Shown: in pieces, positions 6,776-14,892 of the stretch | How positions within the stretch are numbered: position 1 is the first letter of the stretch | Layout of the letters: every line of letters begins with the position of its first letter | Origin: Rhodospirillaceae bacterium | GTDB lineage: Bacteria; Pseudomonadota; Alphaproteobacteria; SP197 | DNA length: 31,947 bases | Reading direction: 5' to 3' | Assembly: GCA_018700655.1 (NCBI GenBank) | Contig: JABIUG010000269.1 | Coordinates: forward strand, 1-31,947 | The notes under the pieces: generated by a model | Told to the model about the DNA's origin: nothing | Databases searched by the model: none | What the model saw: only the letters and a program-made list of their open reading frames with translations | Program-made: the position numbers and the translations under genes

Positions 6776-7714
6776 GTGCATGTGACCACGGATCGAATTG
6801 CGGTCTTGATTCCCTGCTACAACGAGGCCGTCGCCATTGGTGACGTCGTCGATGGGTTTCGTGCGGCCTTGCCTGATGCTGCGGTCCACGTCTACGACAA
6901 CAATTCGACCGATGAGACGGCCCGTATTGCACGAGAGCACGGAGCGCAGATCCATCACGAAACCAGGCAGGGCAAGGGCAACGTCGTGCGCCGTATGTTC
7001 GCTGACATCGATGCCGACCTCTATGTCCTTGTCGATGGCGATGGAACCTACGATGCCGACAGTGCGCCGCGCCTGGTTGCACACTTGCTCGAGCATCGCC
7101 TCGACATGGTCATCGGAAGCCGCGTTGCCGGACAGGGCGAGGCTTATCGTCGTGGGCACGTCATGGGCAACCGAATGCTGACCGGTCTGGTCGCGCGTCT
7201 CTTCGGCCACCGGCTACAGGACATGCTTTCGGGCTACCGCGTTTTTTCAAGGCGTTTCGTGAAGACCTTCCCGGCTCTGGCGCGCGGCTTTGAGACCGAA
7301 ACGGAACTCACGGTTCATGCCCTTACCCTGCGGATGCCCTTTGCCGAAATCGAGACGCCCTATGGCGAAAGGCCGGAAGGTTCGAGCAGCAAGCTCAACA
7401 CGTGGCGTGATGGCTTCCATATTCTGTTTGCGATCTTCACTCTGGTGAAGGAAGAGCGTCCGTTGCCGTTTTTTTCCGTTCTGGGTACGGCTTTCTGTGT
7501 CCTCTCGTTGATCCTTGGATACCCGATTGTCGTGGAGTGGCTCGACACCGGGCTGGTCCCGCGCGTGCCGACCGCAATTCTGGCAACTGGTCTGATGGTG
7601 CTCGGATTTCTTGGCTGGGCCTGTGGTCTGATTCTCGACACCGTGACCCACGGTCGAACAGAAACCAAACGCATGGCCTATCTGGCGCAGCGGGCGCCGG
7701 GGCCCTGTTGGTGA
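6776..7714 (+). CDS. GT2 glycosyltransferase with two C-terminal membrane segments (DPM/GtrB-like)
   Basis: A 312-residue inverting GT-A transferase. IAVLIPCYNEAVAIGDVV (residues 8-25) is the nucleotide-sugar start and VLVDGDGTYDAD near residue 85 carries the DGD metal-binding motif. GYRVFSRRF and the ETELTVHALTL segment fit the polyprenyl-phosphate glycosyltransferase branch. Two hydrophobic helices near the C-terminus (FFSVLGTAFCVLSLILGYP and AILATGLMVLGFLGWACGLI) anchor it in the membrane. The likely job is to charge undecaprenyl phosphate with a sugar, which the GtrA-like protein and the GT-C enzyme would then flip and use. GTG 6776 is taken as the start; GTG 6782 is an alternative. It overlaps the GtrA gene by four bases (GTGA). 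Confidence 0.9.
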   Translation: MHVTTDRIAVLIPCYNEAVAIGDVVDGFRAALPDAAVHVYDNNSTDETARIAREHGAQIHHETRQGKGNVVRRMFADIDADLYVLVDGDGTYDADSAPRLVAHLLEHRLDMVIGSRVAGQGEAYRRGHVMGNRMLTGLVARLFGHRLQDMLSGYRVFSRRFVKTFPALARGFETETELTVHALTLRMPFAEIETPYGERPEGSSSKLNTWRDGFHILFAIFTLVKEERPLPFFSVLGTAFCVLSLILGYPIVVEWLDTGLVPRVPTAILATGLMVLGFLGWACGLILDTVTHGRTETKRMAYLAQRAPGPCW

Positions 7715-8148
7715 ACGAGTCTGCATCGGTGCGCAGCCCGCACGAGACCCGGCCCGAGCGTCAGTTCGCCATGTTCTGTCTCGTCGGTGGTATCGGCTTT
7801 GTGGTTGATGCCGGTCTGCTCTGGCTGCTTTTGAATGTCACCGATCTGGGCCCGTTGATCGCCCGCTTGTTGTCCTATCTGGCGGCTGTGACGACGACCT
7901 GGCTGTTGCATCGCCGTCTGACCTTCCCGGTAGCGGGCTGCGAGCGCAAGGCGCGACAATGGGTTTTGTTCGTTGTCGTGAATGGCGCCGGCGCAGCCCT
8001 CAACTACGGTGTTTATGCGCTTCTGGTGTTGTTTGTCGGCGTTTTTGCCGAGCATCCCGTCGCGGCCGTTGCTGTTGGTTCGGCGGTGGCGCTGCTTGTC
8101 AATTTCTGGGCCAACAGGACCTGGGTTTTCCGTGTCGCGACTCCCTGA
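7711..8148 (+). CDS. GtrA-like membrane protein (probable lipid-linked sugar flippase)
   Basis: A 145-residue protein with four transmembrane helices: FCLVGGIGFVVDAGLLWLLL, LIARLLSYLAAVTTTWLLHR, a third containing VVVNGAGAALNYGVYALLV, and AVAVGSAVALLVNFWANRTWVF. The ending NFWANRTWVF is the GtrA/DPMS3 hallmark. GtrA proteins are thought to flip undecaprenyl-phosphate sugars across the inner membrane. The GTG at 7711 shares the GTGA overlap with the GT2 gene stop. The open frame further upstream is just a shadow of the GT2 gene. Its 3' end overlaps the next gene by 17 bp, so the three genes are translationally coupled and probably work on one lipid-linked sugar. Confidence 0.92.
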   Translation: MNESASVRSPHETRPERQFAMFCLVGGIGFVVDAGLLWLLLNVTDLGPLIARLLSYLAAVTTTWLLHRRLTFPVAGCERKARQWVLFVVVNGAGAALNYGVYALLVLFVGVFAEHPVAAVAVGSAVALLVNFWANRTWVFRVATP

Positions 8149-9946
8149 ACCGTTTCTGGCGGCTTTGCTCGTCGCAATCATGCACGCCCTGGTTCTTGTC
8201 CTGGGTGAACCGGCGGCGCTCGAAGGGCGTCTGCCCGATTCTGATTGTTATGCCCGTTTGATGCGGATCGAGGCGCTGCTCCTGGGTGGCGGCTGGTATG
8301 ACGGCTTGTTGCCGTTGCTCAATGCACCTGATGGCCTTGTCATGCACTGGACCAGACCGTTCGATCTGGTCGTGATCCTTGTTGCCCTGCCGTTGATGGT
8401 CTTCCTGCCGCTGGGCGATGCTCTGTTGTGGGCAGGGGTGTTCGTCAGTCCGCTGCTCCACATGATGACCGCCGCGCTGCTCGCCTGGGGCGCCAGACCG
8501 CTGCTTGGTCGCGGGGCGACCCTGCTCGCCGTCGCCATGTTTGTCATGCAGCCGTCGCTTTATGGTGTCTTTCAGGCAGGCCGAGCCGATCACCACAGTC
8601 TGCACCTCCTGTTGGCGATGGCGGTTCTTGCGCTGTTGTTGCGTTGGACTTTGGGGCAGCAGCGTTGCCGGTGGTTGCCGGCGGCTGCGGGTGCCTGTGC
8701 CGCGCTTGGTTTGTGGGTTGGTTCCGAGGCCCTGTTGACGATTGCCGTCGGCGGCCTGGCTCTGGGTGCGGCCTGGCTTGCCGGACGCAATGATGGTGCG
8801 CGCGCCCTGTGGCAATTTGCGCTGACCCTTGCGCTGGGGATAGTGCTTGCCGTGGCGATCGAGCGACCGCCGTCCGGCTGGGTCGTTGCCGAACTTGACC
8901 GTATCTCTTCCATTCAAGTTCTTCTGGGTGCCACGCTTGCCGGTGCTGCCGGGGTCGTGTTCTGGTTCCAGGGGCGTCGGTCACACGCTGCTCTGGTGCA
9001 GCGTCTTGCTGTTGCTTGCCTGGCCGCGCTGATCCCTGCACTTGCCATGGGCCTTCTGGCGCCTGAGTTTTTTGCTGGCCCCTATGGCGCGGTCGACGAG
9101 GCCGTCCGTGAGGTTTTCCTGATCAATGTCCAGGAGGCCGAACCGCTGTTCGACCGCGGCCGAACGACGATGGCTAATGTCCTGTTTAATACAGGCCCGC
9201 TCATACTGGCCATGCCGTTTGCCGTGATTGCTGTTTTGCGCAGGCCTCGCCAACGAGCCGCCTGGCTCCTTCTGGTTGTCGCCATGGCTGTCTTTCTGGT
9301 TGCCAGCCTTCAGCAGATTCGCGTTCTGCCCTACCTGCAGATGGCCCTTGTCGTGCCATGGTCGGGCGCGGTGATTGCGCTGACCGGGATGGTGTTTCGT
9401 GCCCTGCCACGCCCCTGGCGTGGCGTTGCCGCCGCGTTCGTTCTGCTCGTGACGCTGTTCGGCCATATCTTTGCTGGCGCCTTGTTGTTGGGCCGCGATG
9501 GTCTTGATGCTGTCGCGGCATGGCGCGACAACTGCGACTGGACCAGCCTGGGCCGCGACCTTCGCCTGCTCGCGCCTGATGATGTTGGGGGCACCATTGC
9601 GACCATGGTGTTCCCTGGCCCGGAACTAGCCTGGCGTAGTGGTCTGGGTGTGGTGTCGGCGCCTTATCATCGCAACGCAGAGGGCATCATCGATGTTCAT
9701 CGGCTGTTTCTTGCCGACGAGGCTTTGGCCCGGTCGATCGCTGCGGATCGTGAAGTTGCTCTCATCGTAATGTGCCGGGCGGCGCCGGGTCGGGGCGGCC
9801 ATGCCTGGTATGTCGAGCGTGCCCAACCCGAGGGCCTCTATGCGCGTCTGGCTGCAGGGGATCTGCCGGCCTGGATCGGACATTTCGAGGACGATCGGTT
9901 CACTGCCGAGGGCTTTGAGATCTTCCGGGTGGGTGTACCGAACTGA
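8132..9946 (+). CDS. GT-C fold membrane glycosyltransferase, STT3/oligosaccharyltransferase-like
   Basis: A 604-residue protein with about eleven to thirteen transmembrane helices over residues 1-480 and a soluble C-terminal domain. The first periplasmic loop carries LPDSDCYARLMRIEALL (residues 34-50). It resembles the acidic, metal-binding D-x-D/YxxR loop of STT3/AglB/PglB oligosaccharyltransferases. MHWTRPFD (71-78) and QAGRADHHSLHLLL (148-161) are further charged loop motifs. The soluble end has APYHRNAEGIIDVHR and a WRDNCDW segment. It probably uses the polyprenyl-linked sugar made and flipped by the two upstream genes, modifying a glycan, lipid or protein on the periplasmic side. GTG 8132 is chosen because the frame before it lies within GtrA; ATG 8180 is an alternative but would remove part of helix 1. 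True OST activity is not shown. Confidence 0.8.
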   Translation: MSRLPEPFLAALLVAIMHALVLVLGEPAALEGRLPDSDCYARLMRIEALLLGGGWYDGLLPLLNAPDGLVMHWTRPFDLVVILVALPLMVFLPLGDALLWAGVFVSPLLHMMTAALLAWGARPLLGRGATLLAVAMFVMQPSLYGVFQAGRADHHSLHLLLAMAVLALLLRWTLGQQRCRWLPAAAGACAALGLWVGSEALLTIAVGGLALGAAWLAGRNDGARALWQFALTLALGIVLAVAIERPPSGWVVAELDRISSIQVLLGATLAGAAGVVFWFQGRRSHAALVQRLAVACLAALIPALAMGLLAPEFFAGPYGAVDEAVREVFLINVQEAEPLFDRGRTTMANVLFNTGPLILAMPFAVIAVLRRPRQRAAWLLLVVAMAVFLVASLQQIRVLPYLQMALVVPWSGAVIALTGMVFRALPRPWRGVAAAFVLLVTLFGHIFAGALLLGRDGLDAVAAWRDNCDWTSLGRDLRLLAPDDVGGTIATMVFPGPELAWRSGLGVVSAPYHRNAEGIIDVHRLFLADEALARSIAADREVALIVMCRAAPGRGGHAWYVERAQPEGLYARLAAGDLPAWIGHFEDDRFTAEGFEIFRVGVPN

Positions 9947-10225
9947 GAAAGGCCGGGCGGTTCGTCGTGACTGCGGTTGAACTCGCCCTGGTCGCGCCGG
10001 TGAAATCGTCCTGGTTCGAATCGCATACCAACAAACGATCATCACACCGTATCTCGACAAAGGAACTCAGCAATTTGAGAATCGGCGGCTAGGGCAACCA
10101 GTATTTTGGGCTGCCTTTCGATTGCGCATGTGCTCGTAACCTATGCTCCAGCGTGCTTCGAGATTTTTCGGAGCCCACCGCAGCGACCCTTCCGATTTTT
10201 GCAGGCGTGGCGTTCAGGAGCGTGT
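9947..10225. other. 279-bp convergent intergenic region, no gene seen
   Basis: This lies between the stops of the GT-C gene (plus) and the REC-GGDEF gene (minus). Only imperfect stems are visible, such as GGCA/TGCC around 10093-10117 with a T-containing loop. There is no convincing intrinsic terminator and no open frame worth naming. A T-loop-like GGTTCGAATC at 10013 is not part of a tRNA. Confidence 0.5.
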
Positions 10226-11332
10226 TTACTCCGGGCTGGCGCCTGCCAGTTGCTCGGCAAGTTTCAGGACCTGCTGCTGCTCGAAAGCTGACAAACGACC
10301 ATAGGAATCGACATCGATTCCGGCACGGCGCAGAACATCGGCCATATCCGAATTGAGATCGCCAACTGGAGCCTCGGTCGGCGCGGCTTCCGGTGATGGT
10401 GATTCAGCAATGCCGGCGGGATCTGGATCTGGAGCGGGATTTGAAGGGGGCGGTGCTGCCTCTGGCGTGTTTGGTGATACCGCATCGCCGCCGTCAAAAG
10501 CAAAGCGCGGCGCCGTTTCCATGATGTCGTCGGAGTTGAGGCCCTCGCTGGGAAAGTTCACCGTTTCAACCAGGAGTTTGGGCCGCAGATCGATTCCCTC
10601 GAACACCAGGGATGCCGATTCCGCTTTTGCGATAGCTTTCTTGCCGACGATTCGGCAGGTCGGCCAGTCGGTGTTCTGCAGACACAGGCCAAAACTCTCA
10701 TCGCTCAGGCGCGCTGCCAGGTCGGCCGTCCGGACGATCTCGCCCAGAGCAATGGAAACAGCGCGCATCATGAACTCAGCGGCCTTGTAGCCATGCGCCT
10801 TGCGGACCGTGGTGTAGTTTGCAACATGGATGTACATCAGCGCGCCGGTCGCTTTGGTCCGGCCGTTTTCTGCGACGATGACGCGGAAGAACTGCCTGAA
10901 GCTGTTACGGTTGACCAGACCGGTCGTCCCGTCGGTTCCGGCACCTTCACGCAACTCGTCTTCCATGTTGAGCATGCGTTTGGCGGCCTTGATACGAATA
11001 CGCATCTCGAAGACGTTAAGGGGTTTGCGCAGCAGATCGTCGGCGCCCGATTCCAGGGCATCGAGTAACTCGGTTGTTTCCGTGTTGCCCGTCAGAATGA
11101 TGAGATAGGTGTAACGTGGACGTTCCAGACCGCGAACCAGTTGCACCAGTTCCGTACCCGATCGACCGGGAAGATCGATCTCGGTTACGACCATACGGAT
11201 CGATTCTCGTTCGATAATGCGTTCAGCTTCATAGGCGTTGGCCGCCGTGAACGCGACATATCCCCAATTCTCCAGCTTCCTTGTGAGAATTCGGGTCGCA
11301 AGCTGATCCTTGTCAACGACCAGGACATTCAT
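10226..11332 (-). CDS. Response regulator with degenerate receiver and degenerate GGDEF domain
   Basis: A 368-residue protein: REC domain (1-120), GGDEF-fold domain (about 130-245), then a Pro/Ala/Glu-rich linker (285-325) and a short C-terminal helix segment. The REC start reads VLVVDKDQ, with Lys in place of the second acidic residue. The phosphoacceptor position is Glu51 (TEIDLPGRSG) instead of Asp. Thr81 and Lys103 (RKP) are kept. In the GGDEF domain the catalytic loop is SDESF (residues 210-214) instead of GGDEF. The inhibitory-site motif RxxD is present as RTAD (201-204) at exactly the canonical distance. It therefore looks inactive as a diguanylate cyclase and may bind c-di-GMP. ATG 11332 has GAGAGG upstream. 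It follows the pilus N-domain gene by 41 bp, so both likely serve the Tad pilus. Confidence 0.88.
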   Translation of the reverse strand: MNVLVVDKDQLATRILTRKLENWGYVAFTAANAYEAERIIERESIRMVVTEIDLPGRSGTELVQLVRGLERPRYTYLIILTGNTETTELLDALESGADDLLRKPLNVFEMRIRIKAAKRMLNMEDELREGAGTDGTTGLVNRNSFRQFFRVIVAENGRTKATGALMYIHVANYTTVRKAHGYKAAEFMMRAVSIALGEIVRTADLAARLSDESFGLCLQNTDWPTCRIVGKKAIAKAESASLVFEGIDLRPKLLVETVNFPSEGLNSDDIMETAPRFAFDGGDAVSPNTPEAAPPPSNPAPDPDPAGIAESPSPEAAPTEAPVGDLNSDMADVLRRAGIDVDSYGRLSAFEQQQVLKLAEQLAGASPE

Positions 11333-11373
11333 GCTGGCTGCACCTCTCCCGCGCGAAGCGGTGTTATCGGACT

Positions 11374-11859
11374 TTACTCGATGCCCAGGGCCGAGAGGTC
11401 GGGAGCCTCTTCGCCGGGGTCACCACCCACTCCGCTGAGATCCGGCGCTCCGGTAAGAACCTGGCCCTGTTCTTCGATCAAAACGCAGCGGGGCGCGCAA
11501 CTGAAGGTGAGCTCACCGATATTGCGGTTCAGCGTGACCTCGTGGTTTTCATTGGGTGTGACGATGACATCACCGACGATCAACTCGTTGCCGTCACGAT
11601 CCAGGATGTAGATTCCGGTTTGCCCGGGTGTCAGCCCGATAAAAAACAGCATGCGGGGTGACTCGACACTGATATCGGCAATACTGGGATTGGCGATGTA
11701 AACCAGGTCCGCATCGGTATCGAGACGCAGAAGGAAGGCATGATCAACCTCGACACGGAGGTCCTGGGCAGCCGCCGGCATGGCCGCGAACACCACAAGG
11801 CATGCAAAGGCGCCCAAAGATACGCGCATAAGGTGCAGCAAGCGTTTGGACTTGGTCAT
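11374..11859 (-). CDS. Stand-alone pilus assembly N-terminal domain protein (CpaC N-domain-like)
   Basis: A 161-residue secreted protein. Residues 1-31 are a signal peptide ending AAMPAAAQ-D. The mature part (VEVDHAFLLRLDTDADLVYIANPSIADISVESPRMLFFIG, written here as the region 35-75) matches the T2SS-T3SS pilus N domain that begins secretin CpaC. That domain is present again in the full CpaC at 19528-20922. Here it is not followed by a secretin domain but by a short tail with two cysteines (SCAPRC) and an acidic end (DLSGVGG, DLSALGIE). It may bind the secretin ring or compete with CpaC subunits. It is transcribed with the REC-GGDEF gene, with a sigma-70-like promoter at 11926-11954. Confidence 0.82.
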   Translation of the reverse strand: MTKSKRLLHLMRVSLGAFACLVVFAAMPAAAQDLRVEVDHAFLLRLDTDADLVYIANPSIADISVESPRMLFFIGLTPGQTGIYILDRDGNELIVGDVIVTPNENHEVTLNRNIGELTFSCAPRCVLIEEQGQVLTGAPDLSGVGGDPGEEAPDLSALGIE

Positions 11860-11925
11860 CAGACTGTCCCTTCAGAGGCAGGTATGATCCATGGCGGTGA
11901 ACCATGAAACCAACGAATCCATGTA

Positions 11926-11954
11926 ATTATAGAGCTTTCTTCGCCCTAAGTCAT
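11926..11954 (-). promoter_or_regulatory. Predicted promoter of the pilus N-domain / REC-GGDEF pair
   Basis: On the minus strand TATAAT (11931-11926) is preceded at 17 bp by ATGACT (11954-11949), which shares TGAC with the consensus -35. Transcription would start near 11919, giving a leader of about 60 bases before ATG 11859. Confidence 0.55.
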
Positions 11955-12019
11955 GGTTTCGCTTTGCAAGTTTTACCACAGGCAGGGTATGATTGTTTCA
12001 CCGGTTCGTTCACGGGCTG

Positions 12020-12048
12020 TTGACGGGATCGCGCCATTTCACATCAGA
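12020..12048 (+). promoter_or_regulatory. Weak possible promoter of the TPR/SPOR gene
   Basis: TTGACG (12020-12025) is a good -35. The best -10 at 17 bp is ATCAGA (12043-12048), a poor match. If real, transcription would begin almost at the TTG start codon, so the message would be nearly leaderless. Confidence 0.25.
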
Positions 12049-12059
12049 TTGAGCCACGT

Positions 12060-13691
12060 TTGCGCCTGAGGGCAAAGTTGCGACGGTCAATTTGCGCTGT
12101 TGCGCTGGTTGGCGTCTACGGCTGCTCCACGCCGGAGGGCGGCGACCGTTCTGACGACTTCGCATCAGCAGATCAGACCGAGCAGATCAACGCCTCGCTT
12201 CTGCTTGCTGCCGAAGCGTCGGAGCGTTCCGGTGACTGGACCAGTGCTGCCGACTACTGGGCCAGCCTGTTGAGCAAGGACCCGACCAATCCACGCTATT
12301 CGCTGGGTCTGGGTACTGCACTGCGTCATGTTTCCCATTACACCGAGGCAACCCAGGTGTTGCGCGAGGCCTTGCTGCATCATCCCGATGATCCGGCTCT
12401 GATCGCTGCCTATGGAAAGGCGTTGTTGTCGGCCGGAAGCCAGGAAGAGGCTCTTCAGGAATTGCAGCGCGCCGCCGCCATGATGCCGAGTGACTGGCGT
12501 ATCCAGTCGGCCCTGGGTGTTGCCTATGGCATGGCTGATCAATCGGCGCTTGCCGATCAGCACTACCGTCAGGCCCTGACCCTTTCCCCGGATAACCCCG
12601 CAATTCTGAACAACTATGCGCTACACAAGGCGCTCAGCGGTGATCTTCCAGTCGGGCTTGATCTCATGGAGCGCGCAGTCGACTCCGTGGATGCCACCAG
12701 CCAGATGCGTCAGAACCTGGCCCTGCTGCTGGCAATCAGTGGCGATCTCGGCCGGGCAGAGATGATCGTTCGCAGTGAAATGAGCACGGATGCCGCAGAT
12801 CGCCAGATGGACTTTCTTGAATCCGTGGCCGGCGCCGATCTTGAAGTGCTTGAGAACTATGTCGGTCAGGGTGTCGTAACGATCGAATCCGAAACGCTGC
12901 AACCGCCTTCGGAAGCCGAGACGGTCGTCAACCTGACAAACATTGGGGAAGCCGGCGACGAGAACTTCCTGGATGAAGCAGACGAGGTTGTCGTGATCGA
13001 TGCGGTGGAGTTCGAGATGGAATCTCCCGCAGTTCCGATCGAGGTTGAGGTAATCAGCGATGGCGCCGCAGTGACAACAGCCAGCGAAGATATCGACGTG
13101 CTCCCGCCGGTGATTGTCGAGCCGGCCGCAGAGCCCGCCGAAATGCAGGTTGTAGAAATTGTTGAAACCCCCACTGCTGATGCGGTTGGGGTTGTTGAAA
13201 CTGATCAGACCAGTGAGGTCGCAGACGGAGAGATCGAACAGGTCGACACTTCTGCGTTAACCGCTGCCCTTGAGGATCAGGGTCTGAGCGGAACCTTGCT
13301 TGTTGTCGCGACGCCGACCGGGTCGGATGCCGAATCCCTGTCCGAGCCTGTGGTCGACGAGGCCCTGTCCAGTCCGCCGCTTGAGCAAGAGGTGTTGGTT
13401 TCGAGCACCTTTGTTGAAACCGAGCCGGTGCCGTCCGATGGCCCTGTCTACCGCGTGCAACTTGCGGCTCTGGGTACACAGGCCGCGGCCGAAGCGGGGC
13501 GCGCCAAACTCGAAGATGAACTTTCTGCGCCTCTGGGTTCGACCTCTCTGGATGTCAGGGAAGGGACAACGTCCGAGGGCGCGCCGACCTGGCGTATATT
13601 CGCAGGCGCATTTGCCCAACGCGACAATGCCGAAGCCCTGTGCGCGTCAATCAAGGCCGACGGCGGCGATTGTTACGTCCGGCGGGACTGA
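12060..13691 (+). CDS. TadD-like TPR lipoprotein with C-terminal SPOR domain
   Basis: A protein of up to 543 residues. It begins with a lipoprotein signal: basic start, hydrophobic VALVGVYG, and lipobox Cys22. Residues 35-255 hold about five tetratricopeptide repeats (for example PRYSLGLGTALRHVSHYTEA, PALIAAYGKALLSAGSQEEA, WRIQSALGVAYGMADQSALA). A long acidic, low-complexity linker rich in Val, Glu and Ala (270-455) follows. The end (460-543) is a SPOR fold: VYRVQLAALGTQAAAEA, then WRIFAGAFAQRDNAEALC and GDCYVRRD. TadD-type TPR proteins help secretin assembly; SPOR domains bind septal, denuded peptidoglycan. The TTG at 12060 is the longest start; a TTG at 12078 would leave a shorter signal. 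It faces tadC convergently, and sits between the pilus operon and its accessory pair. Confidence 0.85.
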   Translation: MRLRAKLRRSICAVALVGVYGCSTPEGGDRSDDFASADQTEQINASLLLAAEASERSGDWTSAADYWASLLSKDPTNPRYSLGLGTALRHVSHYTEATQVLREALLHHPDDPALIAAYGKALLSAGSQEEALQELQRAAAMMPSDWRIQSALGVAYGMADQSALADQHYRQALTLSPDNPAILNNYALHKALSGDLPVGLDLMERAVDSVDATSQMRQNLALLLAISGDLGRAEMIVRSEMSTDAADRQMDFLESVAGADLEVLENYVGQGVVTIESETLQPPSEAETVVNLTNIGEAGDENFLDEADEVVVIDAVEFEMESPAVPIEVEVISDGAAVTTASEDIDVLPPVIVEPAAEPAEMQVVEIVETPTADAVGVVETDQTSEVADGEIEQVDTSALTAALEDQGLSGTLLVVATPTGSDAESLSEPVVDEALSSPPLEQEVLVSSTFVETEPVPSDGPVYRVQLAALGTQAAAEAGRAKLEDELSAPLGSTSLDVREGTTSEGAPTWRIFAGAFAQRDNAEALCASIKADGGDCYVRRD

Positions 13692-13914
13692 CTTCCGGTT
13701 CGTTGCTGTCGAACAGTCACCGGCCACGCGCTTTGCTCTGGAACTCAACAGGACACCTGAAGCAAACCGGCGTTAACGACAGCTCCGATGCCCGGAGCGC
13801 CCTATCTTGTCTGCGTTGTTTGGGATCTGCGACCCGATCGAATCAAAAAGATCAGAGAAAATTCACCCGTTCACATCCAGCCAATCTGGACGTGACCCGC
13901 TCTGGCCGACGCCT
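13692..13914. other. Convergent intergenic region with one small hairpin
   Basis: This lies between the TPR/SPOR gene (plus) and tadC (minus). GCTCCG-5 nt-CGGAGC at 13782-13798 could form a 6-bp stem. It is not followed by a clear T-run on either strand, so it is only a weak candidate for a bidirectional terminator. Confidence 0.3.
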
Positions 13915-14886
13915 TCAGTTCTCGGCGAACGTCGCCAGAACCTGAATGACAGCCGGACCGATCAGCACGATGAACAGAACGGGCAGGAAAAACAGGATCA
14001 TCGGCACGGTCAGAGCTGCAGGCAGTGAGCCGGCTTTCTGTTCGGCGCGAGCCATACGCGCATCACGGTTTTCCCGCGACAGCACACGCAGCGCGACACC
14101 CAGTGGCGTACCGTATTTTTCCGACTGGATGAGCGAGGTCGTCAGTGCCTTGATCGGCTCTGCGCCGGTTCTCTGGGCGAGGTTGGTCAAGGCCTGGCTG
14201 CGATCACCCAGATAGGCCAGTTCGGCCGTGGTGATCGAGAATTCCTCCGACAGAATCGGTGAAATGTCGCGCAATTCCTGGGCCACCCGGACAAAACCCT
14301 GTTCCAGGGAAATACCGGCCTCGACACAAATCACCAGAAGATCAAGCGCATCGGGGAAACCCTTGATCATCATTTCCTGGCGTTTTTTGGCCTTGTTGGC
14401 GACCATGATGCCGGGAATCAGGTAACCCAGCCCTGCTGCTGCTGCAGCAGCACCCATTCTTTCCAGAGTGCCCAAATCGACGTTCTTGGCCGAAATGATA
14501 ATGATCGCCACGACACTGGCCATGATAAAGGGCAAGGCCAGGCGGGCAAACACATAGGCAATCGCGGGACCCTGGCCTCTCCAACCAGCCTGCTGCATCT
14601 TCAGACGCAACTCCGGCGAACGGGCTTTTTCCGTCATGTTAAACTTGTTCAGGACATCGGTCATCACGCCCTGGGAGCGTGTTGCACGCCGCCGAAGGCT
14701 CACCGTTTCCTGGGAATTCTCCAACTTCTGGCGCTGTTGGGCCTGCAGGTCTTCACGGCGCTTGGCCATGCTCTTCAGGCGGCTGCCACGGTTGTCGGTC
14801 TGCAGGAACGGTATTGCAATCGCGACGATCGTCAGAAACGCTCCCAACGTCGACAGCGCGATAATGATATTCTGAAGGTTGATCAT
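13915..14886 (-). CDS. tadC: Tad pilus inner-membrane platform protein TadC (T2SS F domain)
   Basis: A 323-residue inner-membrane protein. It has an N-terminal helix (IIIALSTLGAFLTIVAIAIPFL), a charged cytoplasmic stretch, and two further helices around residues 110-160. The T2SS F domain has the signature GFPDALDLLVICVEAGISLEQG (positions about 175-196), and a last hydrophobic helix ends the protein (ILFFLPVLFIVLIGPAVIQVL). It forms the assembly platform with TadB, on which CpaF acts. The start lies six bases after the tadB stop. This is the last gene of the run of seven cpaB-to-tadC genes on the minus strand; no TadE, TadF or TadG pseudopilin gene follows in the window. Confidence 0.95.
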   Translation of the reverse strand: MINLQNIIIALSTLGAFLTIVAIAIPFLQTDNRGSRLKSMAKRREDLQAQQRQKLENSQETVSLRRRATRSQGVMTDVLNKFNMTEKARSPELRLKMQQAGWRGQGPAIAYVFARLALPFIMASVVAIIIISAKNVDLGTLERMGAAAAAAGLGYLIPGIMVANKAKKRQEMMIKGFPDALDLLVICVEAGISLEQGFVRVAQELRDISPILSEEFSITTAELAYLGDRSQALTNLAQRTGAEPIKALTTSLIQSEKYGTPLGVALRVLSRENRDARMARAEQKAGSLPAALTVPMILFFLPVLFIVLIGPAVIQVLATFAEN

Positions 14887-14892
14887 CTCTGG

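Noticed and set aside
7982..8131. N-terminal extension of the GT-C gene upstream of GTG 8132
   Set aside because: It lies wholly inside the GtrA gene in another frame, is not hydrophobic like the rest of the protein, and has no start signal.
10013..10022. GGTTCGAATC, identical to a tRNA T-arm loop
   Set aside because: The five bases on either side do not pair on either strand, and no acceptor, D or anticodon arm can be built around it.
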